Notes: generated by a model from the letters alone, not told the origin. DNA of 64,000 nucleotides from Caprimulgus europaeus (GCA_907165065.1 OU015528.1:72149474-72213473), one strand, 5' to 3'; counted from the stretch's first letter, positions 30,498 through 44,165 are shown. Numbers and translations are program-made.

Positions 30498-33400
30498 CTG
30501 CAATTTTCTTCATCTTCTACATTTGGTTTGAAGACTTATCTCAGATTTTTTCTCAGAGCATATTGGAAGGATTTGTACTTAATTTGCTATGGAAAATTTG
30601 GAGTGGAAGGTCTCTGAGTATTGCTTTCTTCAGAAATAATAATAATAAAAAAGTTGATTTTAATGAATGAACTCACCCTCATTTCTGGATGATTGACAAA
30701 TAGAAAGTGGAGTAACCCGGCCTCTCCTGACCTGTGTGGATTTTTGACATTTGGAAGTATTTAATTGTCAGTAATAATGAACTCACTTGCTGGCTGGCAA
30801 GTAACTTGTTTATATTATTTTGTACAAGATTTTGTAATATGTTCTTTTGCAAACACCAATAGCTGGTCTGTCTGCAAAGTCAGCACTCTTATTTTTTCCA
30901 TTTTATAATTTATTTCTAAATGTCAGAAAAATATTGAGTAATTTGCTGAAATATTGGGAAAGCAACATTATTCAAAGTCAATGTAATTAGAAAGAGAGAG
31001 GGAGATAAAAAGCTGTATGTAGCTGTCAGTGACTATATTTTCTAAAGGTAATATCTGGCAACAGGTTTACTAAAGTGAACAGCCTGGAATTTCAAAGCAA
31101 TATCAATTAAACCACTATTGCAACAGAATGACAGCACTAAACTATTATGTGTACAATCTTTCAAATGGATATATAGTGTATGATAGAATGATAAATAACT
31201 TTATTTAGAAAGATAGACTCTGGTCCAGACTCTGGTGGTACAATGCAATTTTGAGGTAGATTTCAATAAATCCAGTATTTATTGCTTGGGTTTGATGTTG
31301 ATGATCAACATAGTCAAATATAATTATTTATATTAAGACAAAATACATAGTATTAAATTTCTATAAACCATGAAAAGCATGAAAGAAGCATTTAAACATA
31401 TATAATGTGTCGTAGTACAATTTGATTGTGAAAGATTTCAAAGCACATTTCAATTACTATGTAGTAAGTTAGATTAATATTCTCTAGAGAGAATGGACAA
31501 TTTTATTGTGTTCTTTGAGAAACTTGGAGGTTATGATTTTTCAGTAAGTTCCAAGGAGTAATGATCTGCCAGTGAGGCAATCAAATTTTTGGAGACAAAA
31601 ATCTCCTTTTGGCTTCAGTATTTGTTGACAAGAGCTGTGTTCTGCAAGACACAACTCAAACCTGTTTTTGATAAGAAAGTATGAATTTGTAGTTCCATAA
31701 GAATGTAAGACTATACAGGAGGCAGAATTCTAATTTCTTAAGCTGGATTGCACCACAGAAAGACATGCTAAATGCTAGATCAGGGTGCCATACAGTATGG
31801 TTACAATCATAGCTTTTGCATATTCTCACTGTTCAAAGGGAAAATAGTAATGCTTTATTTTCTTAACAAATATCTGTTCAGAAATGGATGATTTTATGTA
31901 AACTTCTGTTGCAAGCCAATAAAAAATTCAATTTTCCTACAACATGGGACTAGTGAACACCAAGAACAAGAACCTCAACTGGATGATTTGTTCCAACAAA
32001 TTGCTTGTCTTTGGCTTCCTCAGTAAATTGTGAGAGATAAGGTTGTAGAAAATATAATCCTGCTATTCTGTCATGTTCTTAAATGCCTATATGTTTAATT
32101 TGTATTTATATACAAATTTAAGAACCCTGCAGTTTTACTTGGTGGGCCACATGCCTTTGCTGTCAGCCCAAGAAGCACTATTGAAAATTATTATTAAGGT
32201 CCCTAACCACAGAACAAATGTTTCTTCTGTGTTGATACTGTTGATTCATAGTTCCAAATGGAAGAGTGAATCTAGCTTCATATGCTGTGTTAGCTGGGTA
32301 TCTAGATACATAGAAATCTGCTGTAAGGGCCCCTTTTTTAACACCAACCTTTTATAGTTTAACATGTTTGCAAAGTATCATTGTTCAAATGTATATAAGC
32401 CTCAAATATACCTTGTACTACTTAATGAAACTCTGTTCAGAAGCAACTTAGTTTGCAGATCAAAGTTAGATTTTGCTTATATCGAAGTTCAATATGTCAA
32501 TAAAAAATTTGAACAATATCTGAAAAATGTTCCTGCCAGCCAGCTGCATAGTATGAACTGCATATGACTGCATATTATAAACCAGCATTTACTCTTTAAA
32601 TGAAAAGTCTGAGTTTTACTAGGTTTTTAATAAAGGTGTTTGTGTCTTGTTTAGAAAGGAAATAGTATCATATTTTTAAGACTGTTTCAGTTGTTACTCT
32701 TCTTTCCACAATAATCAGACAGTGAAAAAGAAGCCAGAGAGCTGAGGTGGAAAAAATGGAGGACAGTAGTCAGAAGTCATTGGATTGGGATACTCTAGCC
32801 AAACAGAGAGATCACCAAACAGATTAAACTGCAATTTTCTGAGGAAGGATCTTGTCCCTTCACTTCCTGCAGCTACACGATGTTCTTATCAGTCAAAGAA
32901 AGCAAGATTACAATTTGCCCACTCAATCACATACCATGTGTTATTTTTAACCTACCATAAACATGGCACCTGTCTTTTTTAATCCTGATGGTCAGCTTTT
33001 CAGATAATGGAAACTAATGTAGCTGATTATTAGTGTAGCAAATATAGTTCCTGTTGGTCTACACAAACAGAAAAGTGGTAATTTTCCCATGACTTCTCTG
33101 TGGGTAAAATTTTATAACTTCAGTTTGACAAGGGAGAATAATAAACAAAAAGAAGGGAAGGAAGGACAGTGATGCATAAGGGGAGGATCATGGGCCACAA
33201 TTTCTTATATACAAGTCTCATTTCCCGTTTTTTGTTTGTTTGGTTTCTATTTTTATTACCCTGTTGCTTATACTTTCTTAAATATCATTCCTAAATATAC
33301 AGACATTCCTTCCTTTAAACTGTACCAGGAAGCTTGACAGGAGGTTCATGAGAGGAGCAAAGAAGACATGCAAAGTTGCTATATTTTAAAATTGCATATT

Positions 33401-33916
33401 ATTTAGTTCCTTCCTCAATTTTAAAAGACAGTGTGTTTTTGCAATCCAAATAACTTCACATGTAAGTGCTGTGCTGGGGGTTTAACTTCTCAGATGCTTC
33501 TGTTTTTGACAGGAGTTGGAGATACACAGCATGGATTGGAACCTTGGAGATTTTTTCTGGTGTGTTTCCAGTTTGGTTTTTCAAAGGGATGCATCTTTAC
33601 TTAGAAAACCTTATTAGGTACAAAATTGTCAGTTAAATGTGGAGTACAACAATTAAAGTGATGTAAAACACAGAATAAAAACACTTTGGTTTGGAGACCT
33701 TAAGCTTATATTTTTGAGAAAAAAATTAGGGGAAACACTTTATTTATAAACTGATAAACTGATCAATTCTGAAGTGAAATAACTGAGAAAAAAACCCCTG
33801 TAATTAAATCATAATTCAAAAGTGAGCTTTAATTTTCTAGGACATAAGAGAGTTTTTCAAATTTATCCAATTTCAGATGCATAAAATACTAAATATAATG
33901 CTTTTGTGTTTTCTTT

Positions 33917-33967
33917 TATATACATGTGTGTGTATATATGTGCACATATCTATACCCACATACACAC
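33917..33967 (+). repeat. Alternating TG/TA/CA stretch
   Basis: About 50 bp of mostly alternating purine-pyrimidine sequence (TATACATGTGTGTGTATATA and onward to ACACACC). It is a degenerate dinucleotide microsatellite. Confidence 0.7.
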
Positions 33968-34276
33968 CAACTGACTATTTATAATGTACCTTAAATTTTT
34001 TGGCAAATATTCTGAAATATCTGGAAATGGACAGGAAAGTACTTGTGACTTTATCTGTTTTGAAGCTTTGCTTTTTCTCATGATCATCACTAAGACTGGT
34101 CATTATAATTCACTTTATTATTTTATAAATAATATCCACAAAATTGAACCTGCCTCTAATGTGAACTCATCTGATTGCAATCACCTTGAAAATCCCACTC
34201 CTGGCTGCAGGGCAAAGCATGAACCCTCTTGGATAGTGCTTTAGCATCAGGTCTATGACAAGTGCTCAGCTTTACC

Positions 34277-34352
34277 AGGACATGGCAGGGAGGTTGGACT
34301 AGATGATCTCCAGAGGTGCCTTTCAATCCCTACCATTCTATGATTCTGTGAT
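34277..34352 (+). mobile_element. CR1 LINE 3' end fragment
   Basis: Contains GGCAGGGAGGTTGGACTAGA, then TGATCTCCAGAGGTGCCTTT, and ends CATTCTATGATTCTGTGATG. This is a short plus-strand CR1 tail, antisense to SEMA3E. The left edge is approximate; no coding part remains. Confidence 0.92.
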
Positions 34353-35487
34353 GTCACTAAATATCAACTGACGAAGCAAGATGATTGTCCAGCATCTCCT
34401 CCTGATATTTGCCAGTAAAAACCAACCTTACCTTTGGGCTACAGGTTATCTCCATCTATTAAGTCTCACCTGACAAAGTGAGTGACCAAGAATCCCCAGG
34501 CAGATTCCTAAAGCAGTCATCACATGCCTCTCTAGCAGCTAAGTGAAATCCTCCTTTGATTGCAGGGCAGCTCAGATAAAGAGTGGGATCCCTTAGCAGC
34601 TTTTACCTTATAACTAAATAAAAGATTTCTTCAGCAGTACTAAAGTATATGATAAAGGATAACTTTGAGTGTCTAGTTTTCAGTAATTCTAGGCTTCCAA
34701 GGTTCAGACCTAGTAGCATAATTTATAACTTGCCCACAAATTCAATTTGATAACAGTTGTAGAAATTAATCCCTTCAAGAAGGCTTTTTTAGGTCAGGAT
34801 TTTCAAACTGTATTCATAAACTCCATGCTGTTTTAGACTGGCAATGGGAATGTGATGAAACAAGGATGCAAGGAAGCCGAATGTAAGCAGTATCAACCAG
34901 TCAGCATTTTGGCCTCCATGTAACAACACATATGTTGTATATAATCAGGATTAGGTTCAATATCTAAGGAGGTTTATACACTACTTTAAAATTAGAGATT
35001 GTTACCTTTGCTAATCCTTTAACCCTGAACTAATATAACTGAGACAGAAAGGATCTAGATTTCTGAAAAATCTGGACAGTTCTATTTTTGTATAATTAAT
35101 ATGTTGGCAATATTGATTATAGGTTGCACTTTATGATTCTCTTTGCAGTACTGTTTCACTCAACTACAAGTGTTATTAAGGAGCTAACATACACTTGCTG
35201 CATATGATCAACACTGGGAAGCTGAATGTAAGAATTATAAAGATATTATATCTCCCATCAAACTAATAGGTATTTTGCTATATGGTATATTATTTCATCT
35301 AAAAAAACAGTTTTAATGAAAAAAACCCCAAAATATTTAATAATTCCTGGTAAGAATTGCTATAGCTTATCTAGTAATAAAATTCTAAGATGAAAATCAT
35401 TTTGAGTTCTTTGAGTAATTCTCCAAAGTGCAATTTCAATCATTAGTGAGATCCTCTAGTCAAAAACTGAATTTTAGAAAAGTATTA

Positions 35488-35745
<258 letters not shown>

Positions 35746-37792
35746 CTAGTTTACAGAAAAAATGAAAACAGGTAAATATGGGTTGGTTTTTTTGTTTTTG
35801 TTTTTTTTTTGTTTTGTTTTTTTTTTAGTATCTCAGGTGTCCTTAGATGATACTTTGCATATTTAAAGTTTCTATTCTGTTAAATATAGCACCTTAGTTC
35901 TCCCATTTCACACTAGTACCTCAGTGTCACCAAATTCCTGAATGGACACTTTTGACAGGAAAAATGCAAGATTAGAGCATTTACATATTTATTTTAGGTG
36001 CTTAATCAGTTAGAAGTTTTTGAGTTATGAAACACACTGTGCGTCTTCAATCTCAGATATATTCTGCAAATCTAAATATTTGTTTTACTAAGAATTATTT
36101 GCTTTACTAGACATTAGACTCAGCATAAGATGTGAATAGTCAACAAATGGCTTATCTCTCAAGTTTAATAAACATCTCAGAAAAAGAATTCTTTTTCTTA
36201 CATTTTTCCATAAGGCCACTGCAACATTAATTTCTTGTGTGACTAATTGCTAATCTTTTTTTTTTTTTTTTAATAATCTATAATCTGTTCCCACTGTTCA
36301 AACCCTCTTTTGAAGAAATAGTCATTAATTTCCCCCAGGCCTCTGGGACTCATTAGTGTATTTGCAGCTTCATAGATATTACAATTAAAAAATTTTCAAG
36401 CATCCTTTTGAGATGTGGGGTCATTATCCTTCCTGTGCTAAACTAGAAATGGAGACAGTGAGATAAAAATATCCATTGATTTTGGGACTCCTGGGACTTT
36501 GTTTTACAGAGTATTTAATGTTTTGTAATGATTTCTATGTTTGGAGCAAAATTTCTGTTCATTTCCATTCATTGCTCAACATTTCTGCAACTCAGACAAT
36601 AGGTTTTAAGACAGTCACATCAAGTTTAAGAAGATAATTATAATGAGTAAAATCTTAGCTGACTTTAGCTGTTCTAAAGTTTAAACATGTAATTTATGGT
36701 ATTCTCCTAGGCTTTTTCAACAACCAATGAAGAAGGTCAGACAACTCCAAAAGGCAATAAATTCTATCCTAAAACTTATGTGTAAAACAGAGTGGAGGAA
36801 TTTCCTTTTTGAATATTTGCCGTTTTTCACTGGTGACTACTCTAGTTTTCAGACTGCTGCATTTATATGAGAATATAAATATATTCTGGGTCTTATTGAC
36901 CATCTGTGAGAACTTAATGTCACAGAGGATGAATCCGCAGCAGGGCCATGGCAGAATTCAGCTCTTGCAAATCCACCTTGGGTTCAAAACAGTAAACATC
37001 TTTTTTCTCTAAGCTCTGTGTCATTCAGTGTAAGTCTTACAACTTCTGCAACAAATAAATAAGGATCATAAGGAAAAATTCTCCTTTGCTACATGATTCT
37101 CCTTAATTCAGACTGAAGATATATCATGCTAATTTAAAGAAGCAGGTAAACTACACTGACAGGTAACCTATTGTGTAACCAAATATTATATATATGCAAG
37201 AGACATATCAACCTTGCAATATTTTACTTTTAGAATGTCTTAATTCTTAACTTTTTTTTTAATAAAAGAAACTTAAAAGTAAAAGGTCTTCATTCATATG
37301 GCATCCATGTGGTCTCTCACCTGGACAAAATTTTTGAGACCTACTAAACACCTGCTACTTCAATTATCAAATTAATTGAGAGAAAAAATGAGTTGAGATT
37401 AGTAGGATGTGATCCTCTATACATGGATCAGCACTAGAAGACAGAGGTACCCACTTTGAATGTGGATTTCACAAACATTTGCCGATGATAGCAGTAGAAT
37501 GGTATTACATAGGAATTTTAGGAGACTTTGCAGTTGTTAAATAGATACTTTACTGGGCTCCAATACTGTTCCTCGTTATCTCTCCCCTCCAAGTATGACC
37601 TTCCTGACTTATCCCCTCTGTTCTCTCTCAGAGTGGTCTGGGCTTTACTCCATGGTTTCCTTTTTTATCCACATATGTCTGCAGATCTTGAACTTCATCT
37701 CAAAAGAGATCTTAGGATTTCTTTTTAAATGGTAAAAAATTACACATTTTTCTCTCCTGTACACCTTCATAGAAATGCCTGAAATTTTCTGC

Positions 37793-37812
37793 AAAAAAAA
37801 AAAAAAAAAAAA
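37793..37812 (+). repeat. A20 homopolymer
   Basis: Run of 20 A followed by CAACCCCAACAGG. No recognisable element body lies upstream. Confidence 0.75.
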
Positions 37813-39579
37813 CAACCCCAACAGGATGAGGCAGATACCAAATATAGAAAAAAAAAGTAATTCTAAATGGCTAGACTTTATAATTTATAAACAAATGAAA
37901 AAAAGGTACTCTTCTGGGAAGTATCACACAACTAGGCATTGCTGCTGGCCCCACTAATAATATCCTGTAGATGCAACAAGGAAGAGATGCATCAACCAAG
38001 GGAACATTAAAATAAGTTTTCCTCCTACTATATTAATTACTTAAATATTGTGGTTGTCTTTAGGATGTTCCATAAACGTATTACGAGATCTGTGGAATTT
38101 TATTAATCTGAAACTTCTCAGTGTGAAGGAGCTAGTCATCACTACAGAATGTGATTTCTATATCTGTATGTTTTCCTGTTCTGACAAAAAAATTGAAAGG
38201 ATCAAAATCTCTCACACCACAGGCCAACAGGTGTGCTTTCTGGCACACTGGATGAGAGCAGAAAGGTGTGGTCTGAGTTTATGGTACATGTGTTGTTAAG
38301 ATAAGGCTTTTCTAACTATTCTATTAAGTTTGTTACAAGCTCTCTGAAGCTTTGTTTATGGCTACAACACTTGCAGTTTTACTGCTACAAGATGAACTGA
38401 TAAATTTAAAGGTTGTAAGAGCTTGTAAAAGTGCTCTGTTCTGTTATATAGAAAAAGATAGCAGAAAACACATGAAGTACCTCGACACTGAGATGTTTAT
38501 TACATTTTCAGTTCTACTAAATATTAATTATACACAGAATAACAGACCTTTTGCAAAAGTAAATGAAGAAAGAAACAGCATGGAAATAAGCAAAAACATT
38601 TGAAAGATCTCTGATGAGTGCTGGGTTTTTTGTTTTTTTTTTTTTTTTTCTGAGACTTTACAGTGTGAAAAAATAACGTTCAGAACTCTGAAATGTCAAA
38701 GGTTTGATACTAAGACATTATTCTATTGAGACAATATTGGATTTTGGCTACAAAAAATGAAGGTGAAAAGGAAAGTAATAGGAAAGGGTCTGATTCTAAT
38801 TTAGATTCCTTTCAGGTTAAGCAATTTAACTTACTGAATACTGAGCATGCTAATGAAAATTACTAAGATTTCCCTGGAATTAATTAGTCTTAGTCACTCA
38901 CATTGTCCTACACATAATTAGGTCTCATGTGAGGATTAGAATAATGTCTGGTATTGTTTGGTATTACAATATTTCCAGCCTTTATAATTTGATAATCTTT
39001 TCCTTAAAGATTCCAGTTCTAGATTCTTGTGATTATTTAAAAGTTCAATGGTATTCTTTTAAAAAATAGATTCATCTAACTTCCACAATACAGATACATG
39101 TGAGAAACATATGAGTTCTTTAAATTATCATATTCATTACAATGCAAATTTGAAGACATAACAACAGACTAGGTTGTAAAAGATTTTTCATTTTAGGGAA
39201 CCTCATGAGTCTGAGGAGGATTTTTACATTAAATTGGAACATTAGTACCTATTTCTGAATTTATTTAACCCAAAGAATATTGTCAAAGTATCAGAAAATA
39301 AATCCCATCATGTAGTGGTGAAGGAAAGATGACAGAGCTTTAACTGTAATAACAGCTCGTGCTGAGAGTTAGTGTTAAATAAAGCTCAAAGAATTTAGGT
39401 TTTGGATCAATTTAATATGACCACAAAGTTTGAATATTGTAGAAAAACACCATTTTCCACTAAAGGCACCTGAAATTCTCAAGGGTACAAAACCATTCAG
39501 AAAAATGTAATGAATCTGTCAAGTACCTCAAAAAGGATCAGTTCTGGGACAGTTGAGTGTAAGGAGTAAAGTATCTTGT

Positions 39580-39627
39580 TTATTATTATTATTGATATTA
39601 TTATTGTTATTACTACTACTATTATTT
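39580..39627 (+). repeat. (TTA)n trinucleotide microsatellite, interrupted
   Basis: Repeats of TTA with interruptions (TTATTATTATTATTGATATTA and onward through TACTACTACTATTATT), about 48 bp. Confidence 0.8.
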
Positions 39628-40565
39628 TCCAATCTGGTTCACTGATTCCCTTGATGTGGACAGTTCTCATGCTTGTACTTCAGCAGGAATCTTTATAGCT
39701 TCTTAATCTTCACTGGGAATATGTTGTGGTTATCATCAAGGATACCTGTTTGCTGTGTTTGTGGGAAAACTGTGCATGCATCTTTCTGTGTCTTGTGTAC
39801 CTGTTGCTGTAAAGCTATCATCATTTCAAATCCTTTGGTACAGTGTGAGCTCTCTCACCTGTGGGATATGTTAGGTGTTGTACTTGCTGTGTGGTTATGA
39901 AGTGCAGATAATGATCTTGGTGCACTACAAAATTAAAGAGAGCTCCCTTCCAGAAGAACTTTCATCCTGAAGTGCCAATGATATGAGCTCGTGTATGTCA
40001 GTGAGCTTTCAGGTCTTATCCCAAGAAATGGTTACAGTCAAAGCACTGGATCACAAGAAGACAATAGTTTAGGGGCTCATTAAAACATAATATTTTTATT
40101 TATATACCAAAAAAACTTATAGAGCAAACCAATTTAGAGTATATTTTATGATTACTAATAATTTAACTAATTTTTTGAAACTATTCCAGAGAATGTGAAT
40201 TTTAAAGATAAATTAGAACATGAAAAAGTTTTAGTGAAGAAGGTATCCTATGAGTTTGAAGAGAAATAGAAATGGGAAAGGAGAATTATTAAAGTACCTT
40301 CTTTGGTACTACAAGAAAAAGAATTAGGAAAAAGTTAGAAAGTTCTGATGATCAAATGTGTTCATTGCCCATTTATGAACTGGTTTCAGATGCAATTAAA
40401 CTAATAATTTAGTGTATTTACAGTAGTTACAAGTTTTTAAGCTGCAACACTTAGAATTATATCTGTGCTTTGATCTCTCTGAAGTTTAGGGATGCCTGAA
40501 TGCTTGTTTTGGACCAGCCACTGGTATAATTAAAGTATATTTGATTTGTAATTAATGATACTTAC

Positions 40566-40625
40566 AGCATCTCTTCCTTTAATTATGCATTCTTCTGTCT
40601 GCAGAGGTGTACTAGGCCAATGAAT
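40566..40625 (-). CDS. SEMA3E: SEMA3E exon 3, sema domain
   Basis: This 60-bp exon is in phase 0 at both ends and encodes 20 residues (55-74): IHWPSTPLQTEECIIKGRDA. The IHWPS start and the EEC...KG(K/R)DA end match the SEMA3E pattern at this position. The cysteine is one of the conserved sema-domain cysteines. The acceptor is strong (TTTTTTTCCCTCAG) and the donor is consensus GTAAGT. The exon is too short to stand out as an open frame and was found by its motif and splice sites. A CR1 tail begins 95 bp upstream of it in gene direction, so repeats crowd this acceptor side. Skipping would remove 20 residues without shifting the frame. Confidence 0.93.
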
Positions 40626-40720
40626 CTGAGGGAAAAAAATAAATAAAATCATAGAAAATCATTCAACTGTCAGTCTGATCTTGTAAATCCAGCTTTTCCA
40701 ATACTTTTCATGTGAAAGTC

Positions 40721-40803
40721 TCATAGAACAGAATTACAGAATCATAGAATGGTCCAGTTTGGAAGGGACCTCAAAAGATCATCCAGTCCAACCTTTCATA
40801 GGA
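40721..40803 (-). mobile_element. CR1 LINE tail, minus strand, cut off from its body
   Basis: TCATAGAACAGAATTACAGA followed by ATCATAGAATGGTCCAGTTT and GGAAGGGACCTCAAAAGATC is the reverse complement of a CR1 3' end. It stops at about 40,803, where a plus-strand CR1 begins. The missing upstream part most likely continues at about 41,490, beyond that insertion. It lies 95 bp from the acceptor of exon 3. Confidence 0.88.
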
Positions 40804-41470
40804 AAGGTAGCCTAAGGGAAATTATCTTTGAGCCGGCAATGTGCGCTTGCAGCCCAGAAGGCCAACTGTATCCTGGCCTGCATCAAGAGAAGCGTGGCCA
40901 GCAGATCGAGGGAGGTGATTCTCTCCCTGCACTTCTCTCTTGTAAGGTCCCACCTGGAGTACTGCATCCAGTTCTGGAGCCCCCAACACAAGAAAGACAT
41001 GGACCTGTTAGAATGAGTCCAGAGGAGGCCACGAGGTTGATCTGAGGACTGGAGAACTTCTGCTGTGAGGACAGGCTGAGAAAGTTGGGGCTGTTCAGCC
41101 TGGAAAAAAGAAGGCTCCGGGGAGATCTTATAGCGGCCTTCCAGCACCTGAAGGGGCCTACAAGAAAGCTGGGGAAGGATTTTTCATAAGGGCAATTGAT
41201 GATAGAAGAAGTGTTAATGGCATTAAACTGAAAGAGGGTAGGTTTAGATTAGATATTAGTAAGAAATTCTTCACTGTGAGGGTGGTGAGACACTGGAACA
41301 GGTTGCCCAAAGAAGTTGTGGACGCCCCCTCCCTGGAAGTGTTTAAGGCCAGGCTGGATGAGGCTTTGACCAACCTGGTCTAGTGGAAGGTGCCCCTGTT
41401 CATGGCAGGGGGGGTGGAACTAGATGATCTTTAAGGTCCCTTCCAAACCAAACTATTCTATGATTCTATC
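40804..41470 (+). mobile_element. CR1 LINE, 3' end of ORF2 plus tail
   Basis: About 670 bp of plus-strand CR1. It has the end of the ORF2 reverse-transcriptase protein in broken frames, then the 3' end (GGAACTAGATGATCTTTAAG, then GTCCCTTCC, then ATTCTATGATTCTAT). A stop codon at the GAATGAGTCC step (near 41,013) and shifts show that it is dead. It sits within an older minus-strand CR1. It is antisense to SEMA3E. Confidence 0.92.
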
Positions 41471-41489
41471 TAGTATGCTGTATTATCAC

Positions 41490-42120
41490 ATCTTTAAAAC
41501 CTCCAGTAGCAGAGACTCGACCATGTCCCTGAGGAGGTTTTTTCAGTGACTGATAGTTCTCATTGTAAAAAATGTCTTTACTATCTCCTAGTGCAACTTG
41601 CACCCATTGCCCCTTGTCTTCTCCACGTGGATCCTTGTGAAGAAAGAGCCTCTATTCTCTTTGTAACTGCCCTTTAAATACCAGAACATTGTGACAAGTT
41701 CCTCCTGAGTCTTCTCTTCTACAGGGAGAAAAGGTGTAACTCTTTCCTCATAGGGCAGGTTCTTCAGCCTTTTGATCATCTCCGTGGTCCTCCTCTTGCA
41801 CCCTCTCCAGTTTGTCCACATTGTTCTTGAATTGTGGGGACCAGAACTGGACACAGTACTACAGGCCTGAGAAGCGCTGAGTAGAGTGGGATTATCATGT
41901 CACTACCTCTGCTAGTAATGACACTGAAGATGCAGCCCAGGATCTAATTTGCCTTTGTTGCTGCAGTGATGCACTTATGGCTAATGTTCAGCTTCTTTTC
42001 CACCAGGACCACCAGGTCCCTTTCAGCAAGGCTGCACTCCAGCCATACAGATCCTAGTCTGTGCTGGGCTCTTTGGTTATGTTGTCCCAGCTGCAGGACT
42101 TTGCACTTTATCCTAGACTT
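41490..42120 (-). mobile_element. CR1 LINE body, minus strand, older and diverged
   Basis: Reverse complement of the CR1 region upstream of the tail: AAAACCTCCAGTAGCAGAGA at the low end, then TTGTCTTCTCCACG-like, GGACCAGAACTGGACACAGT and CACCAGGACCACCAGGTCCC. A frame at 41,588-41,854 keeps fragments such as YEERVT and TRGNGCKL, as expected at the end of CR1 ORF2. It probably continues from the tail at 40,721-40,803, interrupted by the plus-strand CR1. It is more diverged than the inserted element. Confidence 0.85.
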
Positions 42121-43751
42121 ATCATACTATATATACACTTTTTCTTGTGTGTTATAAAGTTTGATCAAGTTTCTGTTACCATTTGAAAAGTTTTCAAGTA
42201 AAATATTCCAGATTTATTTTTAAATATCTATAAAAGTTTGCAAAAAGATAAGACTTTTTTTCTGTTTAAACATAACCATTTTGCTTGGAGTTACTAAGCA
42301 AACTTAATACTTGTCAATAGAATTTAAAGGAAGTTAATCTATGGAACATATAAATACAGTAGAAACATTTCTGCTAAATTGTCAGTGACTTTCAACATAG
42401 AATATTAATTTTGAACTACTGATTTCCTGCTTTAAGTGACACTTAGGAAAGAAAATGGTTTACAGTGAAGTTAATGAGGGTCAGTAATTAACCTCATGGG
42501 AGTAGGAACAGCTCTTCACAGTCGATTAGTAGAATTGAAGCCAATTTACACAAGCAAATTTTTTTTTCAGCTATCTACAGTATGAAATTTGTTTCATTCC
42601 AGATGCGTGATCTATTCACATGAAAACGATGGTAAACAATGACTGAGCAGACTGGAATGTTTACTTCATTTCTTAGAACTTTTCGAAGTGAAAACAAAAC
42701 ATTCACTTCAGTGATACCGGGCTTGGCTGAAACCAAATTATACAAAAAAAAGCATGTCATCATTAAGACATTTTTGTCAATAGTGGAATCAAAAAAATAT
42801 TATTCTGTCTAGAAAACATTTTAAAATTGAGTTCTTCTTCTGCTAATCTTTTTTTCTTCCTTTTTTGTAATTAAATTAACTTCAAATAATTTTAACCCTA
42901 GAAAATCCGGAGATAAATTATAAGAAAAATAAATTGCAAGGAAAGTGGGGATAAATTATAAATCCTAGAGCCTTAGTGCTTAAAAGCAAAAGGTCAGCTA
43001 TATTTTATTCTTGTAAAATTAAGCAGCCTGTCAGTGTTTAAGTCTTAATGCCCAAATCAGACCACCTATATTCAGACACCATCTGAATACTGCAAGGAAC
43101 CTAAAATTAATTAGAACACTTGTTTTCAGTCATGGTCTTACAGTCACCTATGTATAATCAGAAGTAACTCTTATCTAGTCTCTGTATTGCTGCTCTATAG
43201 TCTGGGGAGGTACCTGAACTCCCATGAGGGCACTCATCCAGTCACCCTGGTCAGATCACTCCTGGTACATTCAGTGAAAAACTCAGGGTCCACAGTCATT
43301 TACTTTACCCAGTGGTCAAGGGTTGAATAGGCAACAACTTGTCCTTAGCTCAAAAGCCTAGAAGTTAGCAAATGTGAAATCTGGTATGTCTTGAGCCTAA
43401 AAGTTTGAAGTCACAGCTTCTACTTCGTAAAGAAATGTTCTAAAATGAGGACTTTTGCCCATATCAGGTGTAGATGGCTGTTAGGAACAGAGGAACCACA
43501 GAGGGAATAAAACACTTGACTCTATAACCTAATATTATATAGTGTAGGTGATTATTTTTGTATTTGTATACTTAGTGCCAGTGCTATTGAAAATATTTTA
43601 CATGCACATTTCCACTTAAGACATACTGAATTAAATGCATATACAGAATTAAGAGAAAAAAGCCAAAGAGGTTACACAATGCCCACACTTTGACTAGAAT
43701 GTTGAAAAGCACATGCAGAATTCGGTCCTTAGCAAAGAATTATAGAACAAA

Positions 43752-44165
43752 TCATAGAGTCATAGAATGGTTTGGGTTGGAAGGAACCTTTAAAAATCAT
43801 CTAGTTCATCCCCATGCCATAAGAAAGGACATCTTTCATTAGATCAAGTTGCTCAAAGGCCTGTCCAACCTGACCTTGAACACTTCCAGTGGTGAGGCAG
43901 CCACACTTTCTCTGGGCAACCTTTTCCAGTGTATCACCACCCACATCGTGAAAAATTTCTTCTTTATGTCCAATGTAAGTCTACTTTCTTTCAGTTTAAA
44001 ACCTTTGCCTCTCTTCCTGTCACTGCAGGCCCCGGTAAAAAATTTCTGTCTTTCTCATAAGCCCCCTTTTCATACTGAAAGGCTGCCATAAGGTCTCCCT
44101 ACAGTCTGAACAGCCCCAACTCTCTCAGCCTTTCTTCATAAGTTATGTGTTCCAGCCCTCTGACC
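43752..44165 (-). mobile_element. CR1 LINE 3' fragment, minus strand
   Basis: Begins TCATAGAGTCATAGAATGGT then TTGGGTTGGAAGGAACCTTT, the reverse complement of the CR1 tail. It continues through GTTGCTCAAAGGCCTGTCCA, TTGAACACTTCCAGTGGTGA and CAGCCCCAACTCTCTCAGCC, which correspond to the 3' UTR and the end of ORF2. It is in the same orientation as SEMA3E. The upper edge, near CCAGCCCTCTGACC, is approximate. Confidence 0.9.

Larger units (their letters stand above)
35746..40565 (-). other. Intron 3 of SEMA3E
   Basis: This 4,820-bp intron runs from consensus donor GTAAGT to acceptor GTAAACTAG. It contains a T/G-rich tract at 35,781-35,826, T or A runs at 36,256, 37,793 and 38,627, and a TTA-type microsatellite at 39,580-39,627. 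No transposable-element body was recognised. Confidence 0.83.

Noticed and set aside
40749-41373. Frames of 62-111 codons on both strands
   Set aside because: They are pieces or shadows of the dead CR1 ORF2 end; stops and shifts break the reading frame.
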